Source of the DNA: Myxococcales bacterium
Lineage (GTDB): Bacteria; Myxococcota_A; Polyangia; Polyangiales; Ga0077539
NCBI GenBank assembly: GCA_013298625.1
Contig: JAAFIF010000039.1
Location: forward strand, 1 to 52,919
Reading direction: 5' to 3'
Length of the DNA: 52,919 nt
Shown: positions 22,355-31,011 of the stretch, in pieces
How positions within the stretch are numbered: position 1 is the first letter of the stretch
How the letters are laid out: every line of letters starts with the position of its first letter
The notes under the pieces: generated by a model
What the model saw: the letters and a program-made list of their open reading frames with translations, nothing else
Databases searched by the model: none
Told to the model about the DNA's origin: nothing
Program-made: the position numbers and the translations under genes

Positions 22355-23587
22355 TCAGCGATCGCACTCGCCGCCGATCATGTTGATGGAGCCGAAGGTC
22401 GGGACGATGTCCGCGATCATCCCGCCGATGATCATCTCCGACACGGCGCTCAGCGAGAAGAAGCTCGGGGCGCGGACGCGGATGCGCCAGGGATTTCCCC
22501 CGCCGCGCGAGACGATCATGAAGCCGAGCTCGCCGTTGCCGCCCTCGGTGTACTGGTACACCTCGCCGGCCGGGATCTGCACGCCCTCCATGATCAGCTT
22601 GAAGTGATTGATGGTCCCTTCGATCGTGTTGTAGACGTCCTCCTTCGGGGGGAGAACAACACGCGGGTCCTTCACGCTCACCTCGTCTTCGGGCGAGCCC
22701 TTCTCGATCTTGTTCAAGAGCGCGATGCTCTGCTCGACGATGCGAACGCTCTGACGGATCTCTTCGAGCCGGCACATGTACCGGTCGTAGTTGTCTCCGT
22801 CTTCGCCGACCGGAACATCGAAGTCGACCTCGCCGTACGTCAGGTACGGCTTGTCCTTGCGCACGTCGTAGTCCACGCCCGTCGAGCGCAGCACCGGGCC
22901 CGAGGCGCCCATCGACACCGCGCGCTTCTTCGACAAGATCCCCACGCCCTGCGTGCGGTCGAGGAAGATTCGGTTCTTCAGCAAGAGCGACTCGCCCTCG
23001 GTCGCCACGGCGAGCATCTTGGGCATCACCTCGAGGCAGCGCGCGCCGAAGTCCTCGGTGTCGCGCGCCGCGAGGCCGCCGATGCGCCCGTACGAGTGCG
23101 TCATGCGCGCGCCCGTCTGCGTCTCGATGATCTCCCAGAGCCACTCGCGGGCCTTGATGAACCAGAGAAACGGCGTGAACGCGCCGAGCTCCATCGCCAT
23201 CGCGCCGTTGCACGTGAGGTGATCGCTGATGCGCGCGAGCTCACCGTGGATCACGCGCAGGATCTGAGCGCGGCGCGGGACGGTGATCCCGAGCAGCTTC
23301 TCGACGGCCAGCGCGTAGCCCACGTTGTTGAGCATCGGCGAGACGTAGTTCAGCCGATCCGTGTACGGAAAGAACTGCTGCCACGTCCCGCGCTCGCCCA
23401 TCTTCTCTTGCGCGCGGTGCAGGTAGCCCGGCTGCACGTCGCACGCCTTGACGGTCTCGCCGTCGAGCTTGAGCACCATGCGGATGGTGCCGTGCATCGC
23501 GGGGTGCGACGGGCCCATGTTGAGCGTCATCGGCTCAGCGGGAAGCTCGAGCTCGCTCTCGTCCAGCTCCTGGTCGATCGACTCCAT
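22355..23587 (-). CDS. nuoD: NADH-quinone oxidoreductase subunit D
   Basis: 410 residues, the 49-kDa-type subunit lining the quinone pocket. The N-terminus carries the conserved NMGPSHPAMHGTIRM block near residue 25, followed by GYLHRAQEKMGERGTW and DRLNYVSPMLNN. Later blocks GASGPVLRSTGVDYDVRKD near 230 and GGNGELGFMIVSRGG near 350 agree with the family. The length is normal. It starts 24 bp after nuoC. A 160-bp gap to nuoG follows in which I see no gene. Confidence 0.97.
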   Translation of the reverse strand: MESIDQELDESELELPAEPMTLNMGPSHPAMHGTIRMVLKLDGETVKACDVQPGYLHRAQEKMGERGTWQQFFPYTDRLNYVSPMLNNVGYALAVEKLLGITVPRRAQILRVIHGELARISDHLTCNGAMAMELGAFTPFLWFIKAREWLWEIIETQTGARMTHSYGRIGGLAARDTEDFGARCLEVMPKMLAVATEGESLLLKNRIFLDRTQGVGILSKKRAVSMGASGPVLRSTGVDYDVRKDKPYLTYGEVDFDVPVGEDGDNYDRYMCRLEEIRQSVRIVEQSIALLNKIEKGSPEDEVSVKDPRVVLPPKEDVYNTIEGTINHFKLIMEGVQIPAGEVYQYTEGGNGELGFMIVSRGGGNPWRIRVRAPSFFSLSAVSEMIIGGMIADIVPTFGSINMIGGECDR

Positions 23588-23611
23588 GGAGTGTCTCTCT
23601 CGCTCTCTCTG

Positions 23612-24187
23612 TCAGTGACTGAAGTTCTTCGGGTCGACGGGCGAGCGGTCGAAGGGCATGCCTTCGTCCTCCAAAAACGGCCCGAGCTTGTCGTGCGTGC
23701 CCTCGCGGTACTCGATGAGCGGCTGCGCTTTGTTCGCGGGGTAGTCTTTGCGCAGCGGGTAGCCCGAGAACTCTTCGTACATCAAGATGCGACGCAGGTC
23801 GGGGTGGCCGTTGAAGCGCACGCCGAACATGTCGAACGCCTCGCGCTCGGCCCAGTCGGCGCCGCCGTACACGCTCGAGACGCTGTCGAGATCGGCCGAG
23901 GCCTCTTTGAGCCGCGCCTTGAGGCGCACCCGGTGCTTCTTCGCGACCGAGTGCACGATGAGATAGACCTCGAAGCGCCCGGTGCTCTCGTCGAGGTCCG
24001 GAAAGTCCACCACGCTCAAGTCTACGAAGTAGTCGCAAGCGCACCGCGGGTCGTCGCGGAGAAACGTCGCCGCCGCGCGCCAGACCTTCGGGTCGAGCAC
24101 CGCGACGTCGTCACCGCGAAAGCTCGAGGTCTCGAGGACCGAGTCGCCGAACTGCGCCTTCAAGCGATCGAGAAGCAGCTTGGACAT
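23612..24187 (-). CDS. nuoC: NADH-quinone oxidoreductase subunit C
   Basis: 191 residues, the 30-kDa-type subunit of the complex I connecting arm. The family signature is present near residue 120: ADWAEREAFDMFGVRFNGHP followed by DLRRILMYEEFSGYPLRKDY. Start ATG 24187 lies 4 bp after the nuoB stop. The length is usual for stand-alone NuoC, so nuoC and nuoD are not fused here. Confidence 0.96.
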   Translation of the reverse strand: MSKLLLDRLKAQFGDSVLETSSFRGDDVAVLDPKVWRAAATFLRDDPRCACDYFVDLSVVDFPDLDESTGRFEVYLIVHSVAKKHRVRLKARLKEASADLDSVSSVYGGADWAEREAFDMFGVRFNGHPDLRRILMYEEFSGYPLRKDYPANKAQPLIEYREGTHDKLGPFLEDEGMPFDRSPVDPKNFSH

Positions 24188-24191
24188 GCGA

Positions 24192-24773
24192 TCACTCCTC
24201 GTTGGTCACGGGCGCTTTGCCCTTCATGCGGATCTGATACAGCTGCTCGAGCTTGTCCGGCACGCCCTCGGGCAGCGCCGTGTTCTTGAGCACCGCCGGC
24301 GTGCGATCGCAGCGACCGATCTTGTCCATCAGCAGCATCAAGCCGTCGAGGACCGCTTCGGGGCGCGGAGGACAACCAGGGATGTACACGTCCACGGGGA
24401 TCGCTTTGTCGATGCCCGGGAGCGTCGCGTAGTTGTCGTAGAAGCCGCCGCACGAGGCGCACGTCCCGAAGGACATGACCCACTTCGGCTCGAGCATCTG
24501 CTCGTAGATGCGCCGAAGCGCCGGCGCCTGCCGCTGCGAGACCGTGCCCACCACCCAGAGCAGGTCGCTCTGCCGCGGAGAGAAGCGCGGCGCCTCTGCG
24601 CCGAAGCGGGCGATGTCGTACTTGGGGCCGGCGGCCGCCATGAACTCCATGCCGCAGCACGCGGTCACAAACGGGTACTGAAACAGCGAGAACTTGCGGG
24701 CCCAGCCGAGAAGAGCGTCGAACTTCGTCGTGAAGACGCCCGACTCTCCGCCGCCCATGATCACGTCTCCCAT
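24192..24773 (-). CDS. nuoB: NADH-quinone oxidoreductase subunit B
   Basis: 193 residues, the PSST-type subunit carrying the terminal cluster N2 next to quinone. Ligands are visible as C39-C40 in TACCGMEF, Cys in SFGTCASCGG near 105 and Cys in PGCPPRPE near 135. I chose ATG 24773 because a GGGAG ribosome site lies about 7 nt upstream. This start overlaps the end of nuoA by 13 bp; ATG 24758 is the alternative. Confidence 0.96.
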   Translation of the reverse strand: MGDVIMGGGESGVFTTKFDALLGWARKFSLFQYPFVTACCGMEFMAAAGPKYDIARFGAEAPRFSPRQSDLLWVVGTVSQRQAPALRRIYEQMLEPKWVMSFGTCASCGGFYDNYATLPGIDKAIPVDVYIPGCPPRPEAVLDGLMLLMDKIGRCDRTPAVLKNTALPEGVPDKLEQLYQIRMKGKAPVTNEE

Positions 24774-25174
24774 TCGAGAGCTCCCTTCTTCCAGCAGTAG
24801 ATCAGCGCGATCGACAGGAACGAGAGAAACACGGTCATCTCGACGAAGCCCTGCCACCCGAGGCTCTGGTACAAGCTCGCCCAGGGGTAGAGGAACACCG
24901 CTTCGATGTCGAAGACGACGAAGAGCAGCGCGGTGAGATAGAACTTCACCGACAGCCGCACGTGTTTGGCGCCCGTCGAGGGCGATCCAGACTCGTACGG
25001 GATGAGCTTCTCTGGCGTCGGATTCTTCGGTCCGAGGAAGGTTGCGAGGGCGAAAACAGCGCCTGCGACGACCAGGGCGAAGCCGATCATCGCGAAGATC
25101 GGTCCGTATTGGTAGCGCAGCGAGAGCGTGGCCGCGGTATCGACCGCGGTCAGGGCCTGAATGAGCGTTGGCAC
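24761..25174 (-). CDS. nuoA: NADH-quinone oxidoreductase subunit A
   Basis: 137 residues with three membrane helices (MIGFALVVAGAVFALATF, FYLTALLFVVFDIEAVFLYP, MTVFLSFLSIALIYC). The conserved segment PYESGSPSTGAKHVRLSVKF between helices one and two and the acidic FDIEAVFLYPW block identify ND3/NuoA. It is the first gene of the nuoA-B-C-D-G-H-I cluster, with a plausible promoter 24 bp or more upstream. Confidence 0.96.
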   Translation of the reverse strand: MPTLIQALTAVDTAATLSLRYQYGPIFAMIGFALVVAGAVFALATFLGPKNPTPEKLIPYESGSPSTGAKHVRLSVKFYLTALLFVVFDIEAVFLYPWASLYQSLGWQGFVEMTVFLSFLSIALIYCWKKGALEWET

Positions 25175-25197
25175 GTGGCGTCGACTCCGGGCCGGGG

Positions 25198-25226
25198 TGT
25201 GTAGCGGTGTTGAAAAATCAAGTCAA
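25198..25226 (-). promoter_or_regulatory. Candidate sigma-70-type promoter of the nuo operon
   Basis: On the minus strand, TTGACT (25226-25221), a 17-nt AT-rich spacer and TACACA (25203-25198) sit 24 nt before the nuoA start and directly after the stop of the upstream gene. Spacing is ideal; the -10 is a partial match. Confidence 0.5.
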
Positions 25227-26048
25227 TCACCGGGCGAATGGAGGGGCAGAGCAATCGTGACCTGGGACCGACCGCGAACAGCACAGCTCGACCCCCCACT
25301 CGCCCTGCGCATCGCGTCTTCGCGTGGCCGTGAGTGCGAAAGAACCGTCGTTGGCGCTCGGGTCACCCTCGCGAACGAGCTCGAGGGTGGCGTATCTCCC
25401 CACACGTGTGCTTTGGCGGATCGAGCGGACCTGGGCGTGCGGCCGACGGGCGCTCGAGGGGGCAGGGAGCGTGAGCGAGGACAGTCGCGAGCGTGTGCCG
25501 TCTCGGCTGACGGCGCGCAGAGAGATCCTGTCGCCTGCGCACAGGTGCCCTTCGGACTGCGCCCGGCGCAGCTGCTCGTCGAGCGCGCGCAGGCACTCGC
25601 TCCACGCGCGCTCGCCGCGAAACCACAAGCTCGATCGCTCATCGGGCCGTCCGTCGACGCGCACGTCGAGGACGAACCTCCGCTCGATCACCCGCTGCGC
25701 GCTCGCGACGGTCACCGAGAGCTCCGCCCGCTCGGGGCGCCGGGCGATCCCGAGCAGCGCAACGCACGCAGCCCGTCGGCTCGTGTGCGCCGCCCGCAGC
25801 GGCGCGCTGCGCTTCGTGTCAGCGAGACTTGAAAACGTGTGCTCCCAGCCCGCGGCCTCCCAGGGCGGCGGCTCGGCGGCGAACGGGCGCGCCCGCGCCG
25901 CGCACAGCTCGATCACGCCGCGGTCGATCGCGGGGCCCCACGCGGTGACGGTCACGCCCGGATCGACTGCGAAATCACTGGGCAGAAACACGGTCAACGA
26001 CGAGAGCGCCTCGCCCGACCGAGCCACGCGCGACGCTCGTTCGATCAA
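25227..26048 (-). CDS. Protein of unknown function, coupled to the HSL-type hydrolase
   Basis: 273 residues if it starts at TTG 26048, which overlaps the hydrolase stop (TTGA); a GTG about 21 nt further in is the alternative. There is no signal peptide. The sequence is Arg/Ala-rich with beta-strand-like segments (SLTVFLPSDFAVDPGVTVTA, AELSVTVASAQRVIERRFVL) and a C-terminal part with alternating strands (RYATLELVREG, SFALTATRRR). It matches no family I know. Third-position GC fits real coding. It lies between the hydrolase and nuoA. Confidence 0.6.
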   Translation of the reverse strand: MIERASRVARSGEALSSLTVFLPSDFAVDPGVTVTAWGPAIDRGVIELCAARARPFAAEPPPWEAAGWEHTFSSLADTKRSAPLRAAHTSRRAACVALLGIARRPERAELSVTVASAQRVIERRFVLDVRVDGRPDERSSLWFRGERAWSECLRALDEQLRRAQSEGHLCAGDRISLRAVSRDGTRSRLSSLTLPAPSSARRPHAQVRSIRQSTRVGRYATLELVREGDPSANDGSFALTATRRRDAQGEWGVELCCSRSVPGHDCSAPPFAR

Positions 26049-27079
26049 CGCTCGGCCCTCGCGCTCTCTGCGTGTCGCTGCACCCTGGCCAGCACGTCCC
26101 GCAAGAACGCGTGCTTCTTCGTCCAGGTCTCTCGCGCGGCGCGCCGCCACACAAACGCGTGGTACGCGTGCACTTCTCCCTCGAACACGTGCGCTTCGAC
26201 CCGCGCCTCTCGCGCTCTCCACGCGCGCTCGAGCCGGCGGGTGTCGTCGACGAGGGGGTCTTTGGTCCCCACCGCGGTGAACAACGGCGGCAGCGGGCGA
26301 GCCGAGCGGCGCTCGCGCTCGAGCCACACGAGCGGGTCGGCCAGGTCGCGCGTGGGGTCGCCCTCGGCGATCGGCGAGTCGTCGAGGTACGCGTGCTCGA
26401 CCTCGTGGATGCGGTCGGCGACAAACGCGTGGATCTTGGGCTTTTTGCGCTGAAATCGCCGCGTGTCCGAGACCTGAAAGATCCCGCACATCGGCGCGCT
26501 CGCCACCGGCGCGACCCCTGTCTCGAACACCCGCTTCGCGTACTCGCTCGGGTGCTCGTGGGTCGCCGCCATCGTGAGCGCGAGCGTCAGGTTGGCGCCG
26601 GCGCTCTCGCCCGCGACGATGAGCTTGGCAGGGTCTCCGCCAAACGACCGCGCGTGCTCGACCACCCACCGGTACGCCTCGCTCGCGTCATCAATGGCAG
26701 CGGGAAACGGGTGCGCCGGCGCGAGCCGATAGTCCACGGTGAACAGCACATATCCAGCGCGCGCGAAGGCGAGCGCCATCACCCAGTGCGTGTCCTTCGA
26801 CAGGATGCGAAAGCCCCCGCCGTGCAGGTAGAGCACCACGGGACGCGCGTCGCCCGGCCGCGAGCCTCGCGGTCGGTACACGTCGAGCTTGCGCCACGGC
26901 GCGCGCGTCGAGTCCCCGTAGGACACGTCCGAGATCACCTCGAGCCCGTGCCGCTCGGGCCTGGAGTACGGGTGCAGCTTCGTGACCGTCGCGAGCCCGT
27001 GAAAGACGTTGTCGACGAAGAGCGCCCCTGCGCGGCGGCGCAGCGCTTCGATGGCCTGTGGGTCGATCAGTCTCTTCAC
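26045..27079 (-). CDS. Alpha/beta hydrolase, hormone-sensitive-lipase-type esterase
   Basis: 344 residues from GTG 27079; no Met lies between there and the core, so an upstream start is improbable although no clear ribosome site is seen. Family marks: oxyanion-hole motif LYLHGGGFRIL near residue 85, DYRLAPAHPFPAAIDD near 120, nucleophile elbow VAGESAGANL near 157, acid residue probably in FTAVGTKDPLVDD near 280, and catalytic His in EVHAYHAF near 312. These enzymes cleave short-chain esters or lipids. There is no signal peptide, so it is likely cytoplasmic. It diverges from the xanthine dehydrogenase genes. Confidence 0.9.
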   Translation of the reverse strand: MKRLIDPQAIEALRRRAGALFVDNVFHGLATVTKLHPYSRPERHGLEVISDVSYGDSTRAPWRKLDVYRPRGSRPGDARPVVLYLHGGGFRILSKDTHWVMALAFARAGYVLFTVDYRLAPAHPFPAAIDDASEAYRWVVEHARSFGGDPAKLIVAGESAGANLTLALTMAATHEHPSEYAKRVFETGVAPVASAPMCGIFQVSDTRRFQRKKPKIHAFVADRIHEVEHAYLDDSPIAEGDPTRDLADPLVWLERERRSARPLPPLFTAVGTKDPLVDDTRRLERAWRAREARVEAHVFEGEVHAYHAFVWRRAARETWTKKHAFLRDVLARVQRHAESARAER

Positions 27080-27163
27080 GGGGGGAGAGCTATCGTAGCG
27101 CGACGCGTCGAGATTTCGGCCGCCGAATCGCCGCGAACGAGAGGTACCCTCGCCAGCCTTCTC

Positions 27164-28621
27164 ATGCGAGACGCGATCGTATTGTTCGTCAACGGCGCCC
27201 GCCGCGAGGTGCGCGGCGACTCGGCTTTTCTCACGCTCTCGGACTGGCTTCGCGACGAGCGACGCCTGACGGGAACCAAGGTCGTGTGCGCCGAAGGCGA
27301 CTGCGGCGCGTGCACCGTCCTCGTCGGCCGCCCAGGCGGCGATCGCCCCTGGCGCTTCGACCCGGTCAACTCGTGCATCCTCACGATGGCCCAGCTCGAC
27401 GGCGCCCACGTCCTCACCATCGAGGCCGTCGCCGAGCGAGAGGGCCTGCACGAAGTGCAGCGCGCGATGTGCGACAGCCATGGATCGCAGTGCGGCTTCT
27501 GCACGCCGGGCTTCGTCATGGCCATGCTCGGTCACTTCGAGCACCACCCGGGCGAGCGCGCCGATCGCAAATCCGTCGCCAATCACCTCACCGGCAATTT
27601 GTGCCGATGCACCGGCTATCTGCCGATCCTCGACGCGGCCGAAGACGTGCGGCCCGAGCACACCCGCTCGGTGGTCGCGCGGCACCACAGCGAGGCGGTC
27701 GCGCAAACACTGGACCTGGCGACGCGAGAATCCCTGCAGATTCGCAGCGAGGCGCGCGGGACGATCCTGGCGCCGACGACCGTGGCCGAGCTCGTCGCGC
27801 TGCGCGCCGCGCGCCCCGAGGCTCGCATCATCGCGGGCAACACGGACCTCGGCGTGCTGGTCAACAAGCAGAAGCTCTGGCCCGCTGGCAGCGCTCGCTC
27901 GGCGCTGTCGTTGCACCTCGTGCGCGAGCTCGACGGCGTCGTGGTGGACGGCCGCTCGGTGACCGTCGGCGCCCGCGCGACGCTGGGCGAGGTCGAGCGC
28001 GCGCTCGCTGGGCTCGTGCCGGACCTCTCGTCGCTGCTGCGCGTGTTCGCGTCACCACAAATCAAGAACGCCGGGACGCTCGTCGGCAACGTGGCCAACG
28101 GATCGCCGATCGGAGACACGATTCCCAGCTTGTTCGCGCTGGGCGCGGAGCTCGAGCTGACGAGCGAGCGCGGCGCCCGCTGGGTCTCGATCGAGCGGTA
28201 CTACACCGGGTACAAGCAGACGTCGCTCGCCGCGGACGAGCTCGTCACGCGCGTGCGCTTCACCGCGCCGGACCCGGCGGCGAGCGTGTTTCGCGCGTAC
28301 AAGATCTGCCAGCGCAGGGACCTGGACATCAGCTTCGTCGGCGCTGCGTTTTGCCTCGAGCACCGCGACGGCGTGATCACCGCCGCGCGCGTCGCGTACG
28401 GCGGCGTCGGGCCGACGGTCCTGCGGTTGAGCGAGGTCGAGCGCGCGCTCGTGGGCGTCTCGCTGCGCGACGAGCGCGCGTGGGAGTCCGTCGCAGCGCA
28501 GATCGAAGCGGCGGTCAGCCCGCGCAGCGACCTGCGCGGCAGCGAGCAGGGGCGCAGGCTGCTCTCGGGCAATCTCTTTCGAAAGCTCGGCTTCGAGCTG
28601 CGCGGCGAGGTGCAGCAGTGA
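27164..28621 (+). CDS. xdhA: Xanthine dehydrogenase small subunit (2Fe-2S and FAD domains)
   Basis: 485 residues from ATG 27164. The first 2Fe-2S domain has CAEGDCGACTVLVG near residue 42. The second has SQCGFCTPGFVMAM near 106 and NLCRCTGYLPI near 147. A FAD-binding domain follows (IIAGNTDLGVLVNK near 223; NAGTLVGNVANGSPIGD near 305) and then the CO-dehydrogenase-flavoprotein-type C-terminus. This subunit passes electrons from the molybdenum centre to NAD or another acceptor during hypoxanthine/xanthine oxidation in purine breakdown. Its TGA overlaps the GTG of the large subunit (GTGA). No xdhC maturation gene is adjacent. Confidence 0.94.
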   Translation: MRDAIVLFVNGARREVRGDSAFLTLSDWLRDERRLTGTKVVCAEGDCGACTVLVGRPGGDRPWRFDPVNSCILTMAQLDGAHVLTIEAVAEREGLHEVQRAMCDSHGSQCGFCTPGFVMAMLGHFEHHPGERADRKSVANHLTGNLCRCTGYLPILDAAEDVRPEHTRSVVARHHSEAVAQTLDLATRESLQIRSEARGTILAPTTVAELVALRAARPEARIIAGNTDLGVLVNKQKLWPAGSARSALSLHLVRELDGVVVDGRSVTVGARATLGEVERALAGLVPDLSSLLRVFASPQIKNAGTLVGNVANGSPIGDTIPSLFALGAELELTSERGARWVSIERYYTGYKQTSLAADELVTRVRFTAPDPAASVFRAYKICQRRDLDISFVGAAFCLEHRDGVITAARVAYGGVGPTVLRLSEVERALVGVSLRDERAWESVAAQIEAAVSPRSDLRGSEQGRRLLSGNLFRKLGFELRGEVQQ

Positions 28622-31002
28622 TCCGCGTGCACGACCTCGCGCCGGGCCCCTCGCACGACAGCGCGCGCACGCACGTCCAGGGGGCGAGCGAGTTCGTCGA
28701 CGACCGCCCGCCGGTCGCAGGCGAGCTTCACGTCGGCGTGATCTTCTCGAGCGAGCCTCACGCGAAGCTCGTGCGCGTCGACGTGGACGCGGCGCTCGCA
28801 GCGGAGGGCGTCGTCGCTGTGTTCACCGCGAAGGACGTCGCGCACAACCTCTGGGGCACCATTATTCAAGACCAGCCGCTGCTCGCGGACGACGTCGTGC
28901 GCTTCGTCGGCGAGCCGATCGCTGTGGTCGCCGCAGAGACCCGCGAGGCCATGGAGCGCGGCCGCCAGCGCGTGCGGGTCGAGTACGAGCCGCTGCCCGC
29001 GATCCTCTCGGTGCGCGAGGCCATCGCGGCCAAGTCCTTCATCGCCGCAGAGCGGACGATCGCGCGGGGCGACGTGGACGCGGCGCTCGCGAACGCGAAG
29101 CACGCGCTGCGCGGGACCGTGAAGATCCAAGGACAAGACCACTTCTACCTGGAGTCTCACTGCTCGATCGCGTATCCGCGAGAGGGCGGGCAGGTCGAGA
29201 TCCACGCCTCGTCGCAGCACCCCACGGAGGTGCAGCACGTCGTCGCGCACGGCCTGGGGGTCCCCGCGCACTCGGTCGTCTGCGTGGTCAAGCGCATGGG
29301 CGGCGGCTTCGGCGGAAAGGAGTCCCAAGGGGCGCCGTTCGCGTATTTCGCCGCGCTCGTCGCGACGCGCACCGGCCGCGCCGCGCGCCTGGTGCTCACC
29401 AAAGACGACGACATGGTGATGACGGGAAAGCGCAACCCGTTCGAGATCGACTACGCCGTGGGCTTCGACGACGAGGGGCGCATCGACGCGCTCGACGCGA
29501 GGCTGTTCAGCGACGGCGGCGCGTACGCGGACCTGTCGACCTCGATCATGGAGCGCGCGATGCTCCACTCGGACAACGCGTACTTCTTGCGCAACGCGCG
29601 GATCGTCGGGCAGGTGTGCAAGACCCACGTTCATCCGCACACGGCGTTTCGAGGTTTTGGCGGGCCCAAGGGCGTCGCCATGATCGAGTCGGTGATGGAG
29701 GACATCGCGCATTCGCTCGGCATCGACCCGCTCGATGTGCGCAAGCGCAACGCGTACAGCTCGGACGGCCGCGACGTCACGCACTACGGCCAGAAGCTCG
29801 AGAACAACCTCTTGCCCGAGCTCTTCGAGGCGCTCGAGGCGCGCGCAGACTACCGCCGACGCAGAGCCGAGATCGCCGCCTTCAACGCGCGCAGCAAGAC
29901 TCATTTGCGTGGAATTTCACTGACCGCAGTGAAGTTCGGCATCTCGTTCACCACGCGGTTTCTCAACCAGGGCAACGCCCTGGTCAACGTTCACCAGGAC
30001 GGGACGATCCAGCTCTCGACCGGGGCGACCGAGATGGGGCAGGGCGTCAACACCCGCATCGCGATGGTCGTGGCCGAGTGCTTCGGCGTCGCGCTCGAGC
30101 GCGTGCGCGTCATGCCCACGTCCACAGAGAAGAACCACAACACCTCGCCCACCGCGGCGTCCGCGGGCACTGACCTCAACGCCCGCGCCGCGCTCGTCGC
30201 GTGCGAGCGCATTCGCGCGCGCATGGCCCAGGTCGCGCTGCAGCTCTTCGAGCTCTCGCCGGACCGTTGGCCCTCGCGCACAGCGGGCCTCGGCACCGCG
30301 CCCGAGCTCGACACGAGCGACGCCCGAGACGTCGGTGACGTCAGTGATGTGTGCTTCGAAGGCGGAGCGGTCTTCGTTCGCGCGGCGCCCGAGCGCTCGA
30401 TCTCCTTTGCGCAGCTCTGCCGCGAGTCGTTTTTGTCGCGCGTCCAGCTCGGCGACTACGGGTTCTATCGAACGCCCGGGATCCACTTCGACAAGCTCTC
30501 GGGCAAGGGCGACCCGTTCTTCTATTTCACCCAGGGCGTGGCGTGCTCCGAGGTGCTCATCGACCGACTCACGGGCGAGCTCGAAGTGAGCCGCGTCGAG
30601 CTGCTGATGGACCTCGGACGCCCCATCAACGCCGCGCTCGACGTCGGGCAAGTGACGGGGGCCTTCGTGCAAGGGATGGGATGGTGCACGACCGAGAACC
30701 TCGTCTACGACGACAAGGGGTATCTGCTCTCGCACTCTCCGAGCACTTACAAAATCCCCAGTATTCAAGACACGCCGCGCGCCTTCGACGTGCGCCTCGT
30801 CGAGAACCCGGGCAACACCAAGAACGTCCGCGCGACCAAGGCCGTCGGCGAGCCCCCGTTGCTGCTCTCTCTCTCGGTGTGGACCGCGATCAAGGACGCC
30901 CTGCACCACCTCGCGCCGCGCGAGCGCGCGCTGGCCCTCGCGCTGCCGATGACGCACGAGCGCATCTTGCTCGCGGTGGACGCGCTCTCGCGACGAGGCT
31001 GA
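28618..31002 (+). CDS. xdhB: Xanthine dehydrogenase large subunit (molybdopterin-binding)
   Basis: 794 residues from GTG 28618, overlapping xdhA by 4 bp. It is the molybdenum-cofactor subunit. Active-site marks known from bacterial and bovine enzymes are kept: the GGGFGGKESQ loop whose Glu contacts substrate, HTAFRGFGGPKG with the substrate-orienting Arg, EMGQGVNTR and TSPTAASAGTD around the cofactor, and near the C-terminus KAVGEPPLLL with the catalytic Glu. This set points to true xanthine dehydrogenase rather than aldehyde oxidase or CO dehydrogenase. The length is typical. The gene ends 9 bp before the convergent gene at 31012. Confidence 0.95.
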   Translation: MIRVHDLAPGPSHDSARTHVQGASEFVDDRPPVAGELHVGVIFSSEPHAKLVRVDVDAALAAEGVVAVFTAKDVAHNLWGTIIQDQPLLADDVVRFVGEPIAVVAAETREAMERGRQRVRVEYEPLPAILSVREAIAAKSFIAAERTIARGDVDAALANAKHALRGTVKIQGQDHFYLESHCSIAYPREGGQVEIHASSQHPTEVQHVVAHGLGVPAHSVVCVVKRMGGGFGGKESQGAPFAYFAALVATRTGRAARLVLTKDDDMVMTGKRNPFEIDYAVGFDDEGRIDALDARLFSDGGAYADLSTSIMERAMLHSDNAYFLRNARIVGQVCKTHVHPHTAFRGFGGPKGVAMIESVMEDIAHSLGIDPLDVRKRNAYSSDGRDVTHYGQKLENNLLPELFEALEARADYRRRRAEIAAFNARSKTHLRGISLTAVKFGISFTTRFLNQGNALVNVHQDGTIQLSTGATEMGQGVNTRIAMVVAECFGVALERVRVMPTSTEKNHNTSPTAASAGTDLNARAALVACERIRARMAQVALQLFELSPDRWPSRTAGLGTAPELDTSDARDVGDVSDVCFEGGAVFVRAAPERSISFAQLCRESFLSRVQLGDYGFYRTPGIHFDKLSGKGDPFFYFTQGVACSEVLIDRLTGELEVSRVELLMDLGRPINAALDVGQVTGAFVQGMGWCTTENLVYDDKGYLLSHSPSTYKIPSIQDTPRAFDVRLVENPGNTKNVRATKAVGEPPLLLSLSVWTAIKDALHHLAPRERALALALPMTHERILLAVDALSRRG

Positions 31003-31011
31003 CCAGCGCGC

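Noticed and set aside
26072..27163. Long upstream extension of the xanthine dehydrogenase small-subunit frame
   Set aside because: The extension is Arg/His-rich and lies opposite the hydrolase gene; the conserved 2Fe-2S domain begins right after ATG 27164.
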